This document shows positions 1-7,910 of a stretch of DNA of 28,123 bases, in pieces; the first letter of the stretch is position 1, and every line of letters begins with the position of its first letter. The notes under the pieces were generated by a model. The model ran no database searches and was not told the DNA's origin. It saw only the letters and a list, made by a program, of their open reading frames with translations. The translations under genes were made by a program, and so were the position numbers. The DNA comes from CAMCVE01 sp039920645 (GTDB taxonomy: Bacteria > Bdellovibrionota > UBA2428). The stretch spans positions 1 through 28,123 of the forward strand of contig JBDSDI010000139.1 in assembly GCA_039920645.1 (NCBI GenBank). The letters are read 5' to 3'.

Positions 1-570
1 CAGCATCGCGCTCCAAATCAAAATCTTCGGCTTAATGCCCACGAAGAGAAGTACGACGGCCCCGACGATCATGAGGTGCCCGCCGGTACCGAGGTCGGGT
101 TGGACGATAGTCATCAGTCCAGGAATACCGATCATAAGGCACGGAATGATGAGATCCTTGAGACCCATTTTGTGGATCTGATTCTTCGTGTGAAAATACT
201 TGGCCACAGCGAGAATCATGAAAATTTTCATGCTTTCGCTGGGCTGCCAGCTGAAAAATCCGAAGTTGATCCACCGCCGCGCGCCCATGCGCTCAACGCC
301 GATAAGCGGAACCAACGAAAGCGCCATCAAATTCATGCCGTAAAAAACGTAGGCCACGCGTTCGAAGATGCGATAGTCGAAAAGCATGATGACGGCGCAA
401 ACCGCCAACGAAATACCGAATGCGATGAGCTGTTTGGAAATGAAATGCTCATCCTGATGATGATAGGTGGCGGAGTAAATGTTGATGAGTCCTAGGATCA
501 CCAGACCGATCACCGTAAACAGCAGGGGCCAGTCGAAACGACTTCCCGGCCCTTCTTCGAGTTCTTCCAT
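1..570 (-). CDS. rodA: Rod-shape-determining protein RodA (partial, N-terminal part)
   Basis: SEDS-family peptidoglycan glycosyltransferase of the elongasome, an inner-membrane protein that works with a class B PBP in side-wall synthesis. The frame is open for all 190 codons from the ATG at 570 to base 1, so the C-terminal half lies outside the window. Visible features are an acidic cytoplasmic N-terminus (MEELEEGPGSRFDW), then hydrophobic segments such as LLFTVIGLVILGLINIYSA, the conserved block GARRWINFGFFSWQPSE (the family's G-x-R-W-I-x-x-x-x-x-x-Q-P-S-E), and the PDLGTG motif. These match RodA/FtsW, and the short N-terminus favours RodA. It is transcribed away from the FMN reductase gene. 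No Shine-Dalgarno precedes the start; a promoter-like element ends 8 bases before it. Family assignment is very secure; RodA over FtsW is likely. Confidence 0.93.
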   Translation of the reverse strand, partial: MEELEEGPGSRFDWPLLFTVIGLVILGLINIYSATYHHQDEHFISKQLIAFGISLAVCAVIMLFDYRIFERVAYVFYGMNLMALSLVPLIGVERMGARRWINFGFFSWQPSESMKIFMILAVAKYFHTKNQIHKMGLKDLIIPCLMIGIPGLMTIVQPDLGTGGHLMIVGAVVLLFVGIKPKILIWSAML

Positions 571-578
571 AGAGGTCC

Positions 579-607
579 AGTGTAGAACCCATTTTAAAAG
601 CCCACAA
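579..607 (-). promoter_or_regulatory. Candidate promoter of rodA (TTGTGG-17-TACACT)
   Basis: On the minus strand TTGTGG (607-602) is followed by a 17-bp spacer and TACACT (584-579). Only 8 bases separate the -10 from the rodA ATG, which would give an almost leaderless transcript. The spacer shares the string GGGTTC next to the -10 with the divergent promoter at 633-661. This is pattern matching only. Confidence 0.45.
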
Positions 608-632
608 GACATCTCCCCACTCTGAAGATGTG

Positions 633-661
633 TTGCGGATTCCGAAAAGGGGTTCTATTCA
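633..661 (+). promoter_or_regulatory. Candidate promoter of the FMN reductase gene (TTGCGG-17-TATTCA)
   Basis: TTGCGG at 633-638, a 17-bp spacer and TATTCA at 656-661. The -10 ends 6 bases before the ATG at 668 and there is no Shine-Dalgarno, so a leaderless mRNA is suggested. It mirrors the rodA promoter across the divergent gap. Confidence 0.42.
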
Positions 662-667
662 GTAAGA

Positions 668-1216
668 ATGATCTGCCTTATTGCCGGAACCAACCGCCCC
701 CACAGCCAGACCCTGCGTGTCACACGCCTTTTCGAAAGGCTCTACAAGGCTCAAGGGGTCGAAACGCAGATTCTAGACCTGAACACGCTTCCGGCAGAGC
801 TCTTCCGTCCCGAGGCTTACGCCGACAAACCGGCTTCTTTTGCGCATTTCAGCGAGAGCGTTCTCAAGGCGGACGGCCTTGTCATCGTGACGCCCGAATA
901 CAACGGGGGATTTCCGGGGGTTCTGAAGCTTTTCATCGACATGCTAAAATTTCCCGAAAGCTTCGAGAAAAAACCTGTCGCCTTCGTAGGACTGGCTGCC
1001 GGGATGTGGGGCGCCCTGCGTCCGGTCGAACAACTCGAGGCGATCTTCAAGTATCGTAATGCATTCCTCTTCAACGAACGCATTTTCCTTCCCCGCGTCG
1101 AAACGCAACTCACCGCCGACGATCACTTTACGCAAGCACTCACCGGACAGCTGGCCGATCAACAGGTCAAAAACTTCATTGGTTTCGTAGAGAGCTGCAA
1201 GAAATTGCATGGATGA
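668..1216 (+). CDS. NAD(P)H-dependent FMN reductase / flavodoxin-fold oxidoreductase
   Basis: A 182-aa cytosolic flavoprotein of the NADPH-dependent FMN reductase family (SsuE/ChrR/azoreductase-like), expected to reduce flavins, quinones or similar acceptors. The N-terminal phosphate-binding loop is GTNRPHSQT (residues 7-15), and the second flavin-site motif is TPEYNGGFPGVLKLFID, corresponding to the family's PEYN-x-x-x-P-x-x-L-K-x-x-I-D. Length is normal for the family. The start at 668 puts the phosphate loop right after the first beta-strand, as expected. No Shine-Dalgarno is visible. Its end overlaps the start of the downstream COQ8-like kinase gene by 8 bases, so the two are probably translationally coupled. 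A flavin or quinone reductase beside a quinone-biosynthesis-type kinase suggests a shared link to respiratory quinones, which is inference. The substrate cannot be told from sequence. Confidence 0.88.
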   Translation: MICLIAGTNRPHSQTLRVTRLFERLYKAQGVETQILDLNTLPAELFRPEAYADKPASFAHFSESVLKADGLVIVTPEYNGGFPGVLKLFIDMLKFPESFEKKPVAFVGLAAGMWGALRPVEQLEAIFKYRNAFLFNERIFLPRVETQLTADDHFTQALTGQLADQQVKNFIGFVESCKKLHG

Positions 1217-2531
1217 TTCCAAGAAATCGGGAGAGCCGCCGAAGTCCTTGTTTTCCAGATCCAAGGATCTCGTGGGTCTTCTCGCGAAGATGGGGCAAAA
1301 AGAGGTCGCCTCGCGAATCAGCTCCCTCGTCTCGGAAAATCCCTCTCTCAAAAAGATCAATACTCAGCTTGAGCAAGCACATGTGCTCGTCGACGCCCTC
1401 AAACACCTGCGCGGCGCGGCCATGAAGGCCGGACAAATGCTCAGCCTCGAAGCGAGAGATTTCCTTCCCCCCGAAGTCATCGATATCCTCAATCAGCTTC
1501 AAGACCAGAGTGAATCTATGAGAAGCTCGCTCGTCGCGGAAATTCTTCTTAAGGAACTTGGCCCTGAAATTCTCGGCGAGATCCGCGACCTCTCCGAAAA
1601 TCCCGTCGCGTCCGCGAGCATCGGACAAGTCCATCGCGCCCAATTTCGTGGCCAGGACGTCGCGATAAAAGTCCAGTTTCCGGGCGTGGCCGAAAGCATC
1701 GTAAGCGATCTTTTCATGCTGAGAAAACTCGCCGAAACTTTCCTCAAAGTGACCGGCAAAGATATCCGTCTCGAAGCGCTGTTCTGCGAGCTCTCCGAAA
1801 TTCTCAAGCAGGAAGTCGACTACATCTCCGAAGCGACCCACATGGAAGAGTACGCCAAAATGCTCGAGGGCCGTCCGGGTTTCGTGGTTCCGCGTCCGAT
1901 CTGCGAACTCGTGAACGCCCGCGTCCTGGGGATGAGTTTCGAGGGCGGCGTGAAGCCCGACGATTGGATTCGCTCGAACCCTTCGATCGAAGATCGCGTC
2001 GCGGTTGCGCGAAAGATTCTGGACCTCTACGTCATCGAGTTCTTCGAGAACGGTTTCGTGCAGACCGATCCGAATTTTGGAAATTTCTTCATTCGTCCCG
2101 AAAGCGGGGACCTTGTCGTGCTCGATTTTGGAGCGATGAAGCGCTACCATCCCTCTTTCATCAAGAACTACAAGGAGCTGCTGCGCCTCATTCGTTCCGC
2201 TCCCGACGCCAAGATCATCGAACACACCCTCGCGATGAAACTTATGGATCCACGCGAAAGCCAGGAATGCCGCGATGCCTTCGTCGCCATGCTCAAGATG
2301 AGTCTGGAGCCTTTCGGCTCCGGCGGCGAGGCTTTCGATTTCGGATCGACCGCCTACAGCTCAGATATGCGGAAATCAAGCCTCCATTTCACAAAACTCA
2401 TTCGCTATTCCTCTCCACCCCACCAGATTCTCTTCCTGCATCGCAAACTGAGCGGCGTCTTCCGACTTTTGCAGACGATGCAGGTAAAAATTCCCCTAGA
2501 AGATTATTGGGAAAACTTCGTCTCCGTGTGA
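1209..2531 (+). CDS. ABC1/COQ8 (ADCK/UbiB) family atypical protein kinase-like ATPase
   Basis: A 440-aa member of the UbiB/COQ8 family, which supports ubiquinone (or related quinone) biosynthesis as an atypical kinase/ATPase. Visible family elements: KxGQ motif as KAGQ (residues 73-76), the alanine-rich loop ASASIG (134-139) replacing the P-loop, the catalytic lysine in VAIK (K154), QEVDY (201-205), the catalytic loop VQTDPNFGNFF with D287 and N292, and the metal-binding DFG (306-308). The QTDPN form and the late stretches EAFDFGST and LHRKLSGVF resemble mitochondrial COQ8/ADCK3-4 more than the HxDxHPGN form of enterobacterial UbiB. There is no obvious C-terminal transmembrane pair, unlike E. 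coli UbiB (family knowledge). The gene starts inside the end of the FMN reductase gene and is followed 12 bases later by tex. Family certain, exact substrate unknown. Confidence 0.92.
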   Translation: MDDSKKSGEPPKSLFSRSKDLVGLLAKMGQKEVASRISSLVSENPSLKKINTQLEQAHVLVDALKHLRGAAMKAGQMLSLEARDFLPPEVIDILNQLQDQSESMRSSLVAEILLKELGPEILGEIRDLSENPVASASIGQVHRAQFRGQDVAIKVQFPGVAESIVSDLFMLRKLAETFLKVTGKDIRLEALFCELSEILKQEVDYISEATHMEEYAKMLEGRPGFVVPRPICELVNARVLGMSFEGGVKPDDWIRSNPSIEDRVAVARKILDLYVIEFFENGFVQTDPNFGNFFIRPESGDLVVLDFGAMKRYHPSFIKNYKELLRLIRSAPDAKIIEHTLAMKLMDPRESQECRDAFVAMLKMSLEPFGSGGEAFDFGSTAYSSDMRKSSLHFTKLIRYSSPPHQILFLHRKLSGVFRLLQTMQVKIPLEDYWENFVSV

Positions 2532-2543
2532 TAAACCTTCGCC

Positions 2544-5093
2544 ATGTTCTCGTTGGAGCAGATTCAAAATGATCTTCCTCGTTTCGATTCCGGCGAGCTC
2601 TCGCGCCTTTGGAAAATTTTCGAAGAAGGTCGACCCCTTCATTCGACTCTTCTCGCCGCATCCGAGTTGGGGCTGAAGAGCCATCCCGACGAGATCCGCG
2701 AGTTCTACGATACGTGTGCGCGTGGCGCCCACATCGAGAAAATGCGCGAAAAGATCGAGTCCGAATCCTCTGAAGTACTCGAAGCGAGTCCCGCCCTGAA
2801 GAAAGCACTCGATAGCGCTCGCGACAGCGACACACTTTCCCTCATCGAGAAGAAACTCAAACGACGCCACCGCTCGCGCGCCGCCCTCGCCCGCCAGTAC
2901 GGTCTTGAAACTCTGCTCGACGGCATGTGGAAGAAACTCCACGGCCAGGCCTCCGAAACGACCGAGGCTTCTCTCGACGCTGCCGTTCGATCCGAAGTCG
3001 AGGACCTCAACGACAAATCTAAAATCGCGAAACTGCTTGGCGCCCTGCTTGCAGAAAAACTTCTCGATGATTCCGTACTTGGTGAAAATCTTCGCCAGTA
3101 TTTCCTCGCAAAAGCCGATGTCGTCGTCACCAAGAACGAGAAGGCCGCCGAAGATTCGCGCTTCAAGTCCTTCTTCAATTTCCGAGGCCCCTTCGCGCAG
3201 CTCATGCGACGTGATCAAGCCCATCGCTTCCTCAATCTCCGCCGTGGTGTCAGCCAGGGCGACCTGAACATGTCGGTCGAAGGTCCTCGCGCCGATCTGG
3301 AAATGAAGCTCTTCGAAGCCGCTGCTCCGATCGCTCATCGCAGTTCCGCTCCGTCCGAATGGGTAGATTGGGCTCTGGCGACCGTCACTGAAGCGCTCGA
3401 GCAGTCGCTCCTCACCCAGTTCCAAAAAGATGCCTTCAATATGCTCCGTGACTCCGCGGAAAGCGAGATCCTTCCTCCGATCCGCCGTAACCTTCGCCGG
3501 GTTCTAATGAGTCCCGGCCTTGGCCGCCAAATCGTCATGGGCGTCTCTCCATCCGGCAAGAAGACTTGCCGCATCGCCGTGGTCGATCGCGAAGGGCACT
3601 TCAAAGAAACCGCGCTTCTACACCTCCTCGAAGGCGAGAAAAAAGCCGAGACCGAAGCCGTTTTCCTCGCGCTGATCGAAAAACACGGTGTCCAAGCGAT
3701 CGCACTTTCGGATCACCCTGGCGCGCGCGAGATCGAGCGTTTCCTGCACGATCTCTTCCGCACCGTGAAGATCCGTATCCCGGTTTCACTTATGCCGTCC
3801 GAATCTTCGGACGACTACGCGTCCTCCAAGATCGGCCAAGAAGAGTTCCCCGAAATGGAAACTCCTAACCGCAAAGCGGTCTTCGTCGCACGCCTTCTCC
3901 AGAATCCTTTGGGCGAACTCGTAAAAGTGAAACCCAAGAGCCTTGGCGTGGGACAGTTTCTCAGTGAAATTCATCCTGAGAGCCTGAGCCGCACCCTCGA
4001 CGAAGTCCTCGCCGATTGCATTCACGAAGTCGGAGTCGACCTCAACTCGGCATCGAAACCTCTTCTCGCGCGCGTCGCAGGCCTCAACGAAGATCTCGCA
4101 ACCAAGATCATCGCTTATCGCGCGGACAAAGGTTTCTTCTGGGACCGCGATCAGATTCTCGAAGTCGCAGGCGTCGAAGCCCATCATTTCGAATACGCCG
4201 GCCCGTTCCTGCGCATCCGCGACGGCAAGAACCCCTCCGATCTGTCCGACGTTCACCCGAAACACAACAAAGCCATTCTCGAAGCACTGAAACGCCAGAA
4301 AATCGAAAAGTCAGACTGGTCGGCGAAAGCCGAACTTCTGCTTCAGGACGAAAAACTCAAGACACAACTCGGCGAACAACTCCTCGGCCGTATCGTTCAA
4401 ACCATGAAAAATCCTCCCAAGGATCCCCGTGGCGACTTCAAATTCATTCAGTTCCGCGAAGACGTCAAAGACATCCGCGATCTCAAAATGGGAATGGTTT
4501 GTGCGGGACGCGTCTCGAACGTGACCTCCTTCGGAGCCTTCGTCGATATCGGTTTACAACAAGACGGCCTCGTCCACCTCTCCGAACTCAGCAGCACTTT
4601 CGTTCGCGACCCTTTCGACGTGATTCATCCCGGAGACCTCGTCACCGTGAAGGTCATCTCTGTCGATCCCGACAAGAAACAGATTTCCTTCACCATGAAA
4701 AACTTCGCGGAAGTTTCCGAGAAGAACCAGGAAATCGTTCGCCGTCACAAGGAAGTCGTCGACCGCGACCGCGAAGACAGTGCTGCTCGCTCACGCGCGG
4801 AACGTCCACGCAATGAGCAGCAGCAACAGCGTCCCGAGAGAAACGCAGCGGGCCCTCGTCCCGATCGCCCGGCGCGTCCGCAACACGGCAACGGCCCAAG
4901 CGCTGGTCCTCGCAGACCGCGTCCCGACGGCCCACGTCAGAATGCCGGACCTCACAGCGGCGGCAACGACCGTAGACCTCCGCGCGACGGCGGTGGCGGC
5001 AGTAACGGCGGCGCTCGTCCCCAGAAAACCGAAGGTCTCAGGGACAATCCCTTCGCGGCCCTCGCCCAACTTCGCGATCAGCTGAAGCGCTAA
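2544..5093 (+). CDS. tex: Tex-like S1 RNA-binding transcription accessory protein with long basic tail
   Basis: An 849-aa relative of Tex (Spt6-like), a nucleic-acid-binding protein linked to transcription. Order of parts: a divergent helical N-terminus (1-320) in which KKLKRRHRSRAALARQYGLE replaces the usual Tex KPKRRTRA region; a YqgF/RNase H-like domain (about 326-450); helix-hairpin-helix region (about 485-565) with the typical VKPKSLGVGQF and GVDLNSASKPLLARVAGL; and an S1 domain starting about residue 651 (GRVSNVTSFGAFVDIG). After residue 745 comes a roughly 100-residue tail rich in R, P, G, N and Q, ending in a short possibly helical segment. Typical Tex is near 770-790 aa, so the tail accounts for the excess. 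It lies 12 bases after the COQ8-like gene with no Shine-Dalgarno. The C-terminal half is typical Tex; the N-terminal half is clearly diverged. Confidence 0.9.
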   Translation: MFSLEQIQNDLPRFDSGELSRLWKIFEEGRPLHSTLLAASELGLKSHPDEIREFYDTCARGAHIEKMREKIESESSEVLEASPALKKALDSARDSDTLSLIEKKLKRRHRSRAALARQYGLETLLDGMWKKLHGQASETTEASLDAAVRSEVEDLNDKSKIAKLLGALLAEKLLDDSVLGENLRQYFLAKADVVVTKNEKAAEDSRFKSFFNFRGPFAQLMRRDQAHRFLNLRRGVSQGDLNMSVEGPRADLEMKLFEAAAPIAHRSSAPSEWVDWALATVTEALEQSLLTQFQKDAFNMLRDSAESEILPPIRRNLRRVLMSPGLGRQIVMGVSPSGKKTCRIAVVDREGHFKETALLHLLEGEKKAETEAVFLALIEKHGVQAIALSDHPGAREIERFLHDLFRTVKIRIPVSLMPSESSDDYASSKIGQEEFPEMETPNRKAVFVARLLQNPLGELVKVKPKSLGVGQFLSEIHPESLSRTLDEVLADCIHEVGVDLNSASKPLLARVAGLNEDLATKIIAYRADKGFFWDRDQILEVAGVEAHHFEYAGPFLRIRDGKNPSDLSDVHPKHNKAILEALKRQKIEKSDWSAKAELLLQDEKLKTQLGEQLLGRIVQTMKNPPKDPRGDFKFIQFREDVKDIRDLKMGMVCAGRVSNVTSFGAFVDIGLQQDGLVHLSELSSTFVRDPFDVIHPGDLVTVKVISVDPDKKQISFTMKNFAEVSEKNQEIVRRHKEVVDRDREDSAARSRAERPRNEQQQQRPERNAAGPRPDRPARPQHGNGPSAGPRRPRPDGPRQNAGPHSGGNDRRPPRDGGGGSNGGARPQKTEGLRDNPFAALAQLRDQLKR

Positions 5094-5112
5094 AGGATTT
5101 TTAGCGCTTCAG
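5082..5112. terminator. Shared palindrome at convergent gene ends (bidirectional terminator-like)
   Basis: A perfect 13-bp inverted repeat (arms 5082-5094 and 5100-5112, loop GGATT) sits exactly where tex and the minus-strand exported-protein gene converge. Each arm contains the last three sense codons and TAA of one gene (CTG AAG CGC TAA in both), so both proteins end Leu-Lys-Arg. There is no long T-run on either side, so it would act as a strong hairpin rather than a textbook intrinsic terminator. Confidence 0.55.
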
Positions 5113-6135
5113 GCAAATCAGGCGGCGCGCCTCAACCAAACCTTTAGCTTTTTTGTCTTTCGACTCCGAGGTGTAGACGAGCGATGTTCCGTCGCTGGTG
5201 TAGGTGATCGCTTCTTGTTGCTCGAGAACGTCCGCCACGTCCATCGCGCTCCGACTGAAGTCCTCCGCCTTGATCGGGGCATTACCCGATAGGATCGACG
5301 AATCGAATTCCACGATGCCTCCCAAGGTGATCAAAACGAAAGTTTTGCCGTCGGGCGAGAAGTCGGCGTCGGTCACAAGGAACTTCTTGCGTTCTTTCCC
5401 TGTGGCCACTTTGGCCTCGGGGAAAATGTCTTCGATCTTGATCGTGCGCACATAGGTGAGGGTCGTTTGGGCACGATTCTTCGCTGCGATCGCGACGTTG
5501 GCGTAAACGCTGCGTTTCAAGACGTAGACACGCGGCGAGAGATCGTCGTCCGCGCCCTTTTCACCATCCGCGCGTGTGCGCTTCGTAACGACGTAGACAT
5601 CTCCGCTGTTGGGATCGACCATCATCGCTTCCGCGTTGTGCTGCCTCGCGCCGGTGGCATCGCGACTGTAGTCGATATCGATAACGACCTTCGGCGCGGT
5701 CTGCGCCTTATAATTTTCTTTTTCGGCGACGACGATGAATTTCAGATTCTGACGATTGAAGTTATTGTTGCCAATATCCCCGAGAAAAAGACACCCTTCT
5801 TTTTCGGCGGTGGCTTTCTTGAGATCGGGCGGACAATGTCCGACGTCAATAGTCTCCATGTCGTCAGCATTCACACCATCGACCATCGAGCTTTGCAGAG
5901 GATTCCCGTTCTCGAAGGAGACATGAAATGCCGAGCCAGAACCCGAATCGTTGATGTGGTAATAGCGCTGATTAGGAAAGTCGATGGACGACGAGATGCC
6001 CGAACTTTCCCTGAGGATCTTTGCGCTGAGCAGTGGCACCGGCCCACGATTTTGCCATTTACTGCAGAGAGCAGCGGCGTGGATTTGGGGAGCGACGAGA
6101 GTTGTGAAAATAACGATGGAGAGCAGACGTTTCAT
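5101..6135 (-). CDS. Exported protein, probably beta-propeller-like
   Basis: A 344-aa protein with a Sec signal peptide (about residues 1-20, MKRLLSIVIFTTLVAPQIHA), so probably periplasmic or secreted. The mature part contains ESSGISSS, YHINDSGSG, DDMETIDVG and LFLGDIGNN, which recall calcium-binding or turn motifs of propeller proteins such as the SdiA-regulated/phytase-like families; later strands read VYVVTKR, FLVTDADFSPDGKTFVLIT and ITYTSDGTSLVYTSES, each like one propeller blade. No catalytic residues can be assigned. AAGGA lies just before the ATG, unusually close to it. It converges on tex and shares the palindrome at its stop codon. Its 5' side is a 106-bp gap holding the terminator of the upstream gene, so it probably has its own promoter. 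Function unknown. Confidence 0.75.
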   Translation of the reverse strand: MKRLLSIVIFTTLVAPQIHAAALCSKWQNRGPVPLLSAKILRESSGISSSIDFPNQRYYHINDSGSGSAFHVSFENGNPLQSSMVDGVNADDMETIDVGHCPPDLKKATAEKEGCLFLGDIGNNNFNRQNLKFIVVAEKENYKAQTAPKVVIDIDYSRDATGARQHNAEAMMVDPNSGDVYVVTKRTRADGEKGADDDLSPRVYVLKRSVYANVAIAAKNRAQTTLTYVRTIKIEDIFPEAKVATGKERKKFLVTDADFSPDGKTFVLITLGGIVEFDSSILSGNAPIKAEDFSRSAMDVADVLEQQEAITYTSDGTSLVYTSESKDKKAKGLVEARRLICLKR

Positions 6136-6177
6136 GGTCCTTCTAGACTACTGCCAAACCACCTCATTAAATCAGGC

Positions 6178-6214
6178 AAAAAAATGACGAATTTCCCATA
6201 GCGGGAAATCCGTC
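6178..6214 (-). terminator. Rho-independent terminator downstream of the exported papain-fold-like gene
   Basis: On the minus strand a stem of 4 bp, one mismatch, then 7 bp (GGGAAAT/ATTTCCC, loop 6198-6202) is followed directly by a 7-T run (complement of A at 6178-6184). It lies just past the stop of the gene ending at 6242. Confidence 0.85.
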
Positions 6215-6241
6215 ACAGAATTTTCTAAATACTGAGAACGC

Positions 6242-7822
6242 TTAACGCAGCAGCGAACGGAGATCCACGGGAGGAGCTTCGTCCACGCCCGATCCGGAAA
6301 CCGCGCGTTGAAGTTCTTCAAGATTGAAGTCCATGCGGTTCTCGTAAGTGCGCTCCATTTGATTTCTCAAACGCTGCTCAGCTTTGTACCACGCTTGCTT
6401 AAGGGACGAATCGTCGCAGCTTGCGAGCTCAGATCCGCGTGCGCCCCAACGAGCCTCGACGCAGTGGTAAGGATCGAAGGATAGATCGAAGAGTCTTTCT
6501 TGAATGTCTCCGAGGTTAAGCGCGACGTCGCGTCCCGCCGAGTTCTTGTAGGAAAGCGGACACGAAGCGTAAGAGTTATCGATGACTCCTCCCAGATCGC
6601 GTTTTAGGTCTGCCACGCTGCCCTTGTAATCAATGAGCTGTGAACCTTCGGCCGTGAGCTGAAGGAACTGCTGCACCTTCTTGTACGCTTCGTGGAAGGA
6701 GGTCTTCAGACGCGCGTCGCGCGAAGGGGTCGAGTAGGTTTCCCAGTCTCCATCAGTTCCGTAGATATTGTAGGGAAGCCGCTCGGGCTGCCCGCGATTA
6801 TTCACACCCGCGACGATCGCTTCGTTTACGGAAGCAACGCGATCACGCGAATCGTAGCACAGAGCTTCGAGAAGGTTCTCGACTTCTTGCAAGGGTTCGA
6901 AGCGCAGGTTGCCTTCGGCGAGTACGACGCGGACGTAATCGTAGTAATCGTATTTCACGCCATCGCGCGAGAAGGTTCCTTTCTTCCAGGCGCCGTCGGG
7001 CGAGCGATCGGTCCCGTAGAACTGAGTGAGGCTGTAGTCCGCGATCTGCGCGTTCGGGCGGCCCATGATCGTGCCGTTCGTAGCGTAGACGATGGGGCGC
7101 CAGTTCTTGAAGCCGGCACCGCTCGTAGGACGCGAGCGCGCAAATTTCTCGCCATAGACGCCGCGGGTGATGGAGTTGTCGGGATGCGCGTCCATGAAAC
7201 GAACCCGTCCGTCGGATTCGATTTTGTAGATCATGGCGACGTGGCCGTTCGGATCGTAGATGATCGTTCCGGGGCGGATGCTGCGACGATCGAGTGCGAC
7301 CGAATAGAAGTCCGTGAAGAGATTGCCTTTGACGTCGTCCTCGGGCGGAACGCGGTACATCGCCGACGATGTGACCGTCATCATGTCGCTGATGGCTTTG
7401 TGAAGAGGCGTGTTGTTGGCTACGGATTGGCGAGCCACGACTTTATTGCCCTGGGGAGAGTAGCGAATGTCGCGCGTCTCGCTGCGAGCTTCAACCTTGC
7501 TCTCGTAGGAGTATGGCAAGTCGTTCATATAGGCGAAGTAAAGACGGAACATATACGGGAGACGCGAACAATCCGAGAATCCATTCTTCAGGAACGAAGG
7601 ATTCTGGTCGCGGTAAGGATTTTCAGGGGCGTCGAAACAACGACCGGTCGTGTTGCAGTGGCTCTCGCCCATCTTTGCGATGAACGCGGAGTAAGCGGCC
7701 TCATCCGCATCGCTCCAACGATCTTTTTTGATGCGCCAGATTCCATCGGTGTGAGCCGAGGCCAACGTGGGAGCGAGAAGAAGAAGAACGCCGAGAAGCT
7801 TCAAAGATTTTTGCGACAGCAT
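6242..7822 (-). CDS. Exported protein with papain-like (NlpC/P60-type) Cys-His pattern
   Basis: A 526-aa protein starting at the ATG at 7822, where GAGGG lies 4 bases upstream and a clean signal peptide follows (residues 1-23, ending LAPTLASA). An in-frame ATG 30 bases further upstream gives a poorer signal peptide. Residues 82-92 (FSDCSRLPYMF, Cys85), 183-200 (RPGTIIYDPNGHVAMIYK, His194) and the following FMDAHPD (His213/Asp215) have the spacing and surroundings of the catalytic Cys, His and third polar residue of NlpC/P60-like peptidases or amidases. The C-terminal 300 residues resemble nothing I recognise; they contain four Cys and a charged helical end. A role in cleaving cell-wall peptides is an inference. 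It ends at a good terminator. Confidence 0.75.
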   Translation of the reverse strand: MLSQKSLKLLGVLLLLAPTLASAHTDGIWRIKKDRWSDADEAAYSAFIAKMGESHCNTTGRCFDAPENPYRDQNPSFLKNGFSDCSRLPYMFRLYFAYMNDLPYSYESKVEARSETRDIRYSPQGNKVVARQSVANNTPLHKAISDMMTVTSSAMYRVPPEDDVKGNLFTDFYSVALDRRSIRPGTIIYDPNGHVAMIYKIESDGRVRFMDAHPDNSITRGVYGEKFARSRPTSGAGFKNWRPIVYATNGTIMGRPNAQIADYSLTQFYGTDRSPDGAWKKGTFSRDGVKYDYYDYVRVVLAEGNLRFEPLQEVENLLEALCYDSRDRVASVNEAIVAGVNNRGQPERLPYNIYGTDGDWETYSTPSRDARLKTSFHEAYKKVQQFLQLTAEGSQLIDYKGSVADLKRDLGGVIDNSYASCPLSYKNSAGRDVALNLGDIQERLFDLSFDPYHCVEARWGARGSELASCDDSSLKQAWYKAEQRLRNQMERTYENRMDFNLEELQRAVSGSGVDEAPPVDLRSLLR

Positions 7823-7910
7823 GCGGCCCTCATAGCGGAACGCATAATGCACTGCAACAAATTCTATTTGGGACTGCTCTAAAGTAACGAAATTACGCGG
7901 AAAGTGTCGA

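Noticed and set aside
76..495. 139-codon plus-strand frame at the left edge
   Set aside because: Antisense to the truncated rodA, whose frame continues through the edge of the window.
1176..2225. 349-codon minus-strand frame opposite the COQ8-like gene
   Set aside because: Shadow; the plus-strand frame holds all the kinase-family motifs.
4016..4816. 266-codon Arg/Ser-rich frame overlapping tex
   Set aside because: Out-of-frame shadow of Tex codons; composition is artefactual.
6692..7882. 396-codon open frame on the plus strand opposite the exported papain-fold-like gene
   Set aside because: It is antisense to a gene with a signal peptide, a good start and a terminator. Its translation lacks recognisable domains; it arises from C/G-rich third positions.
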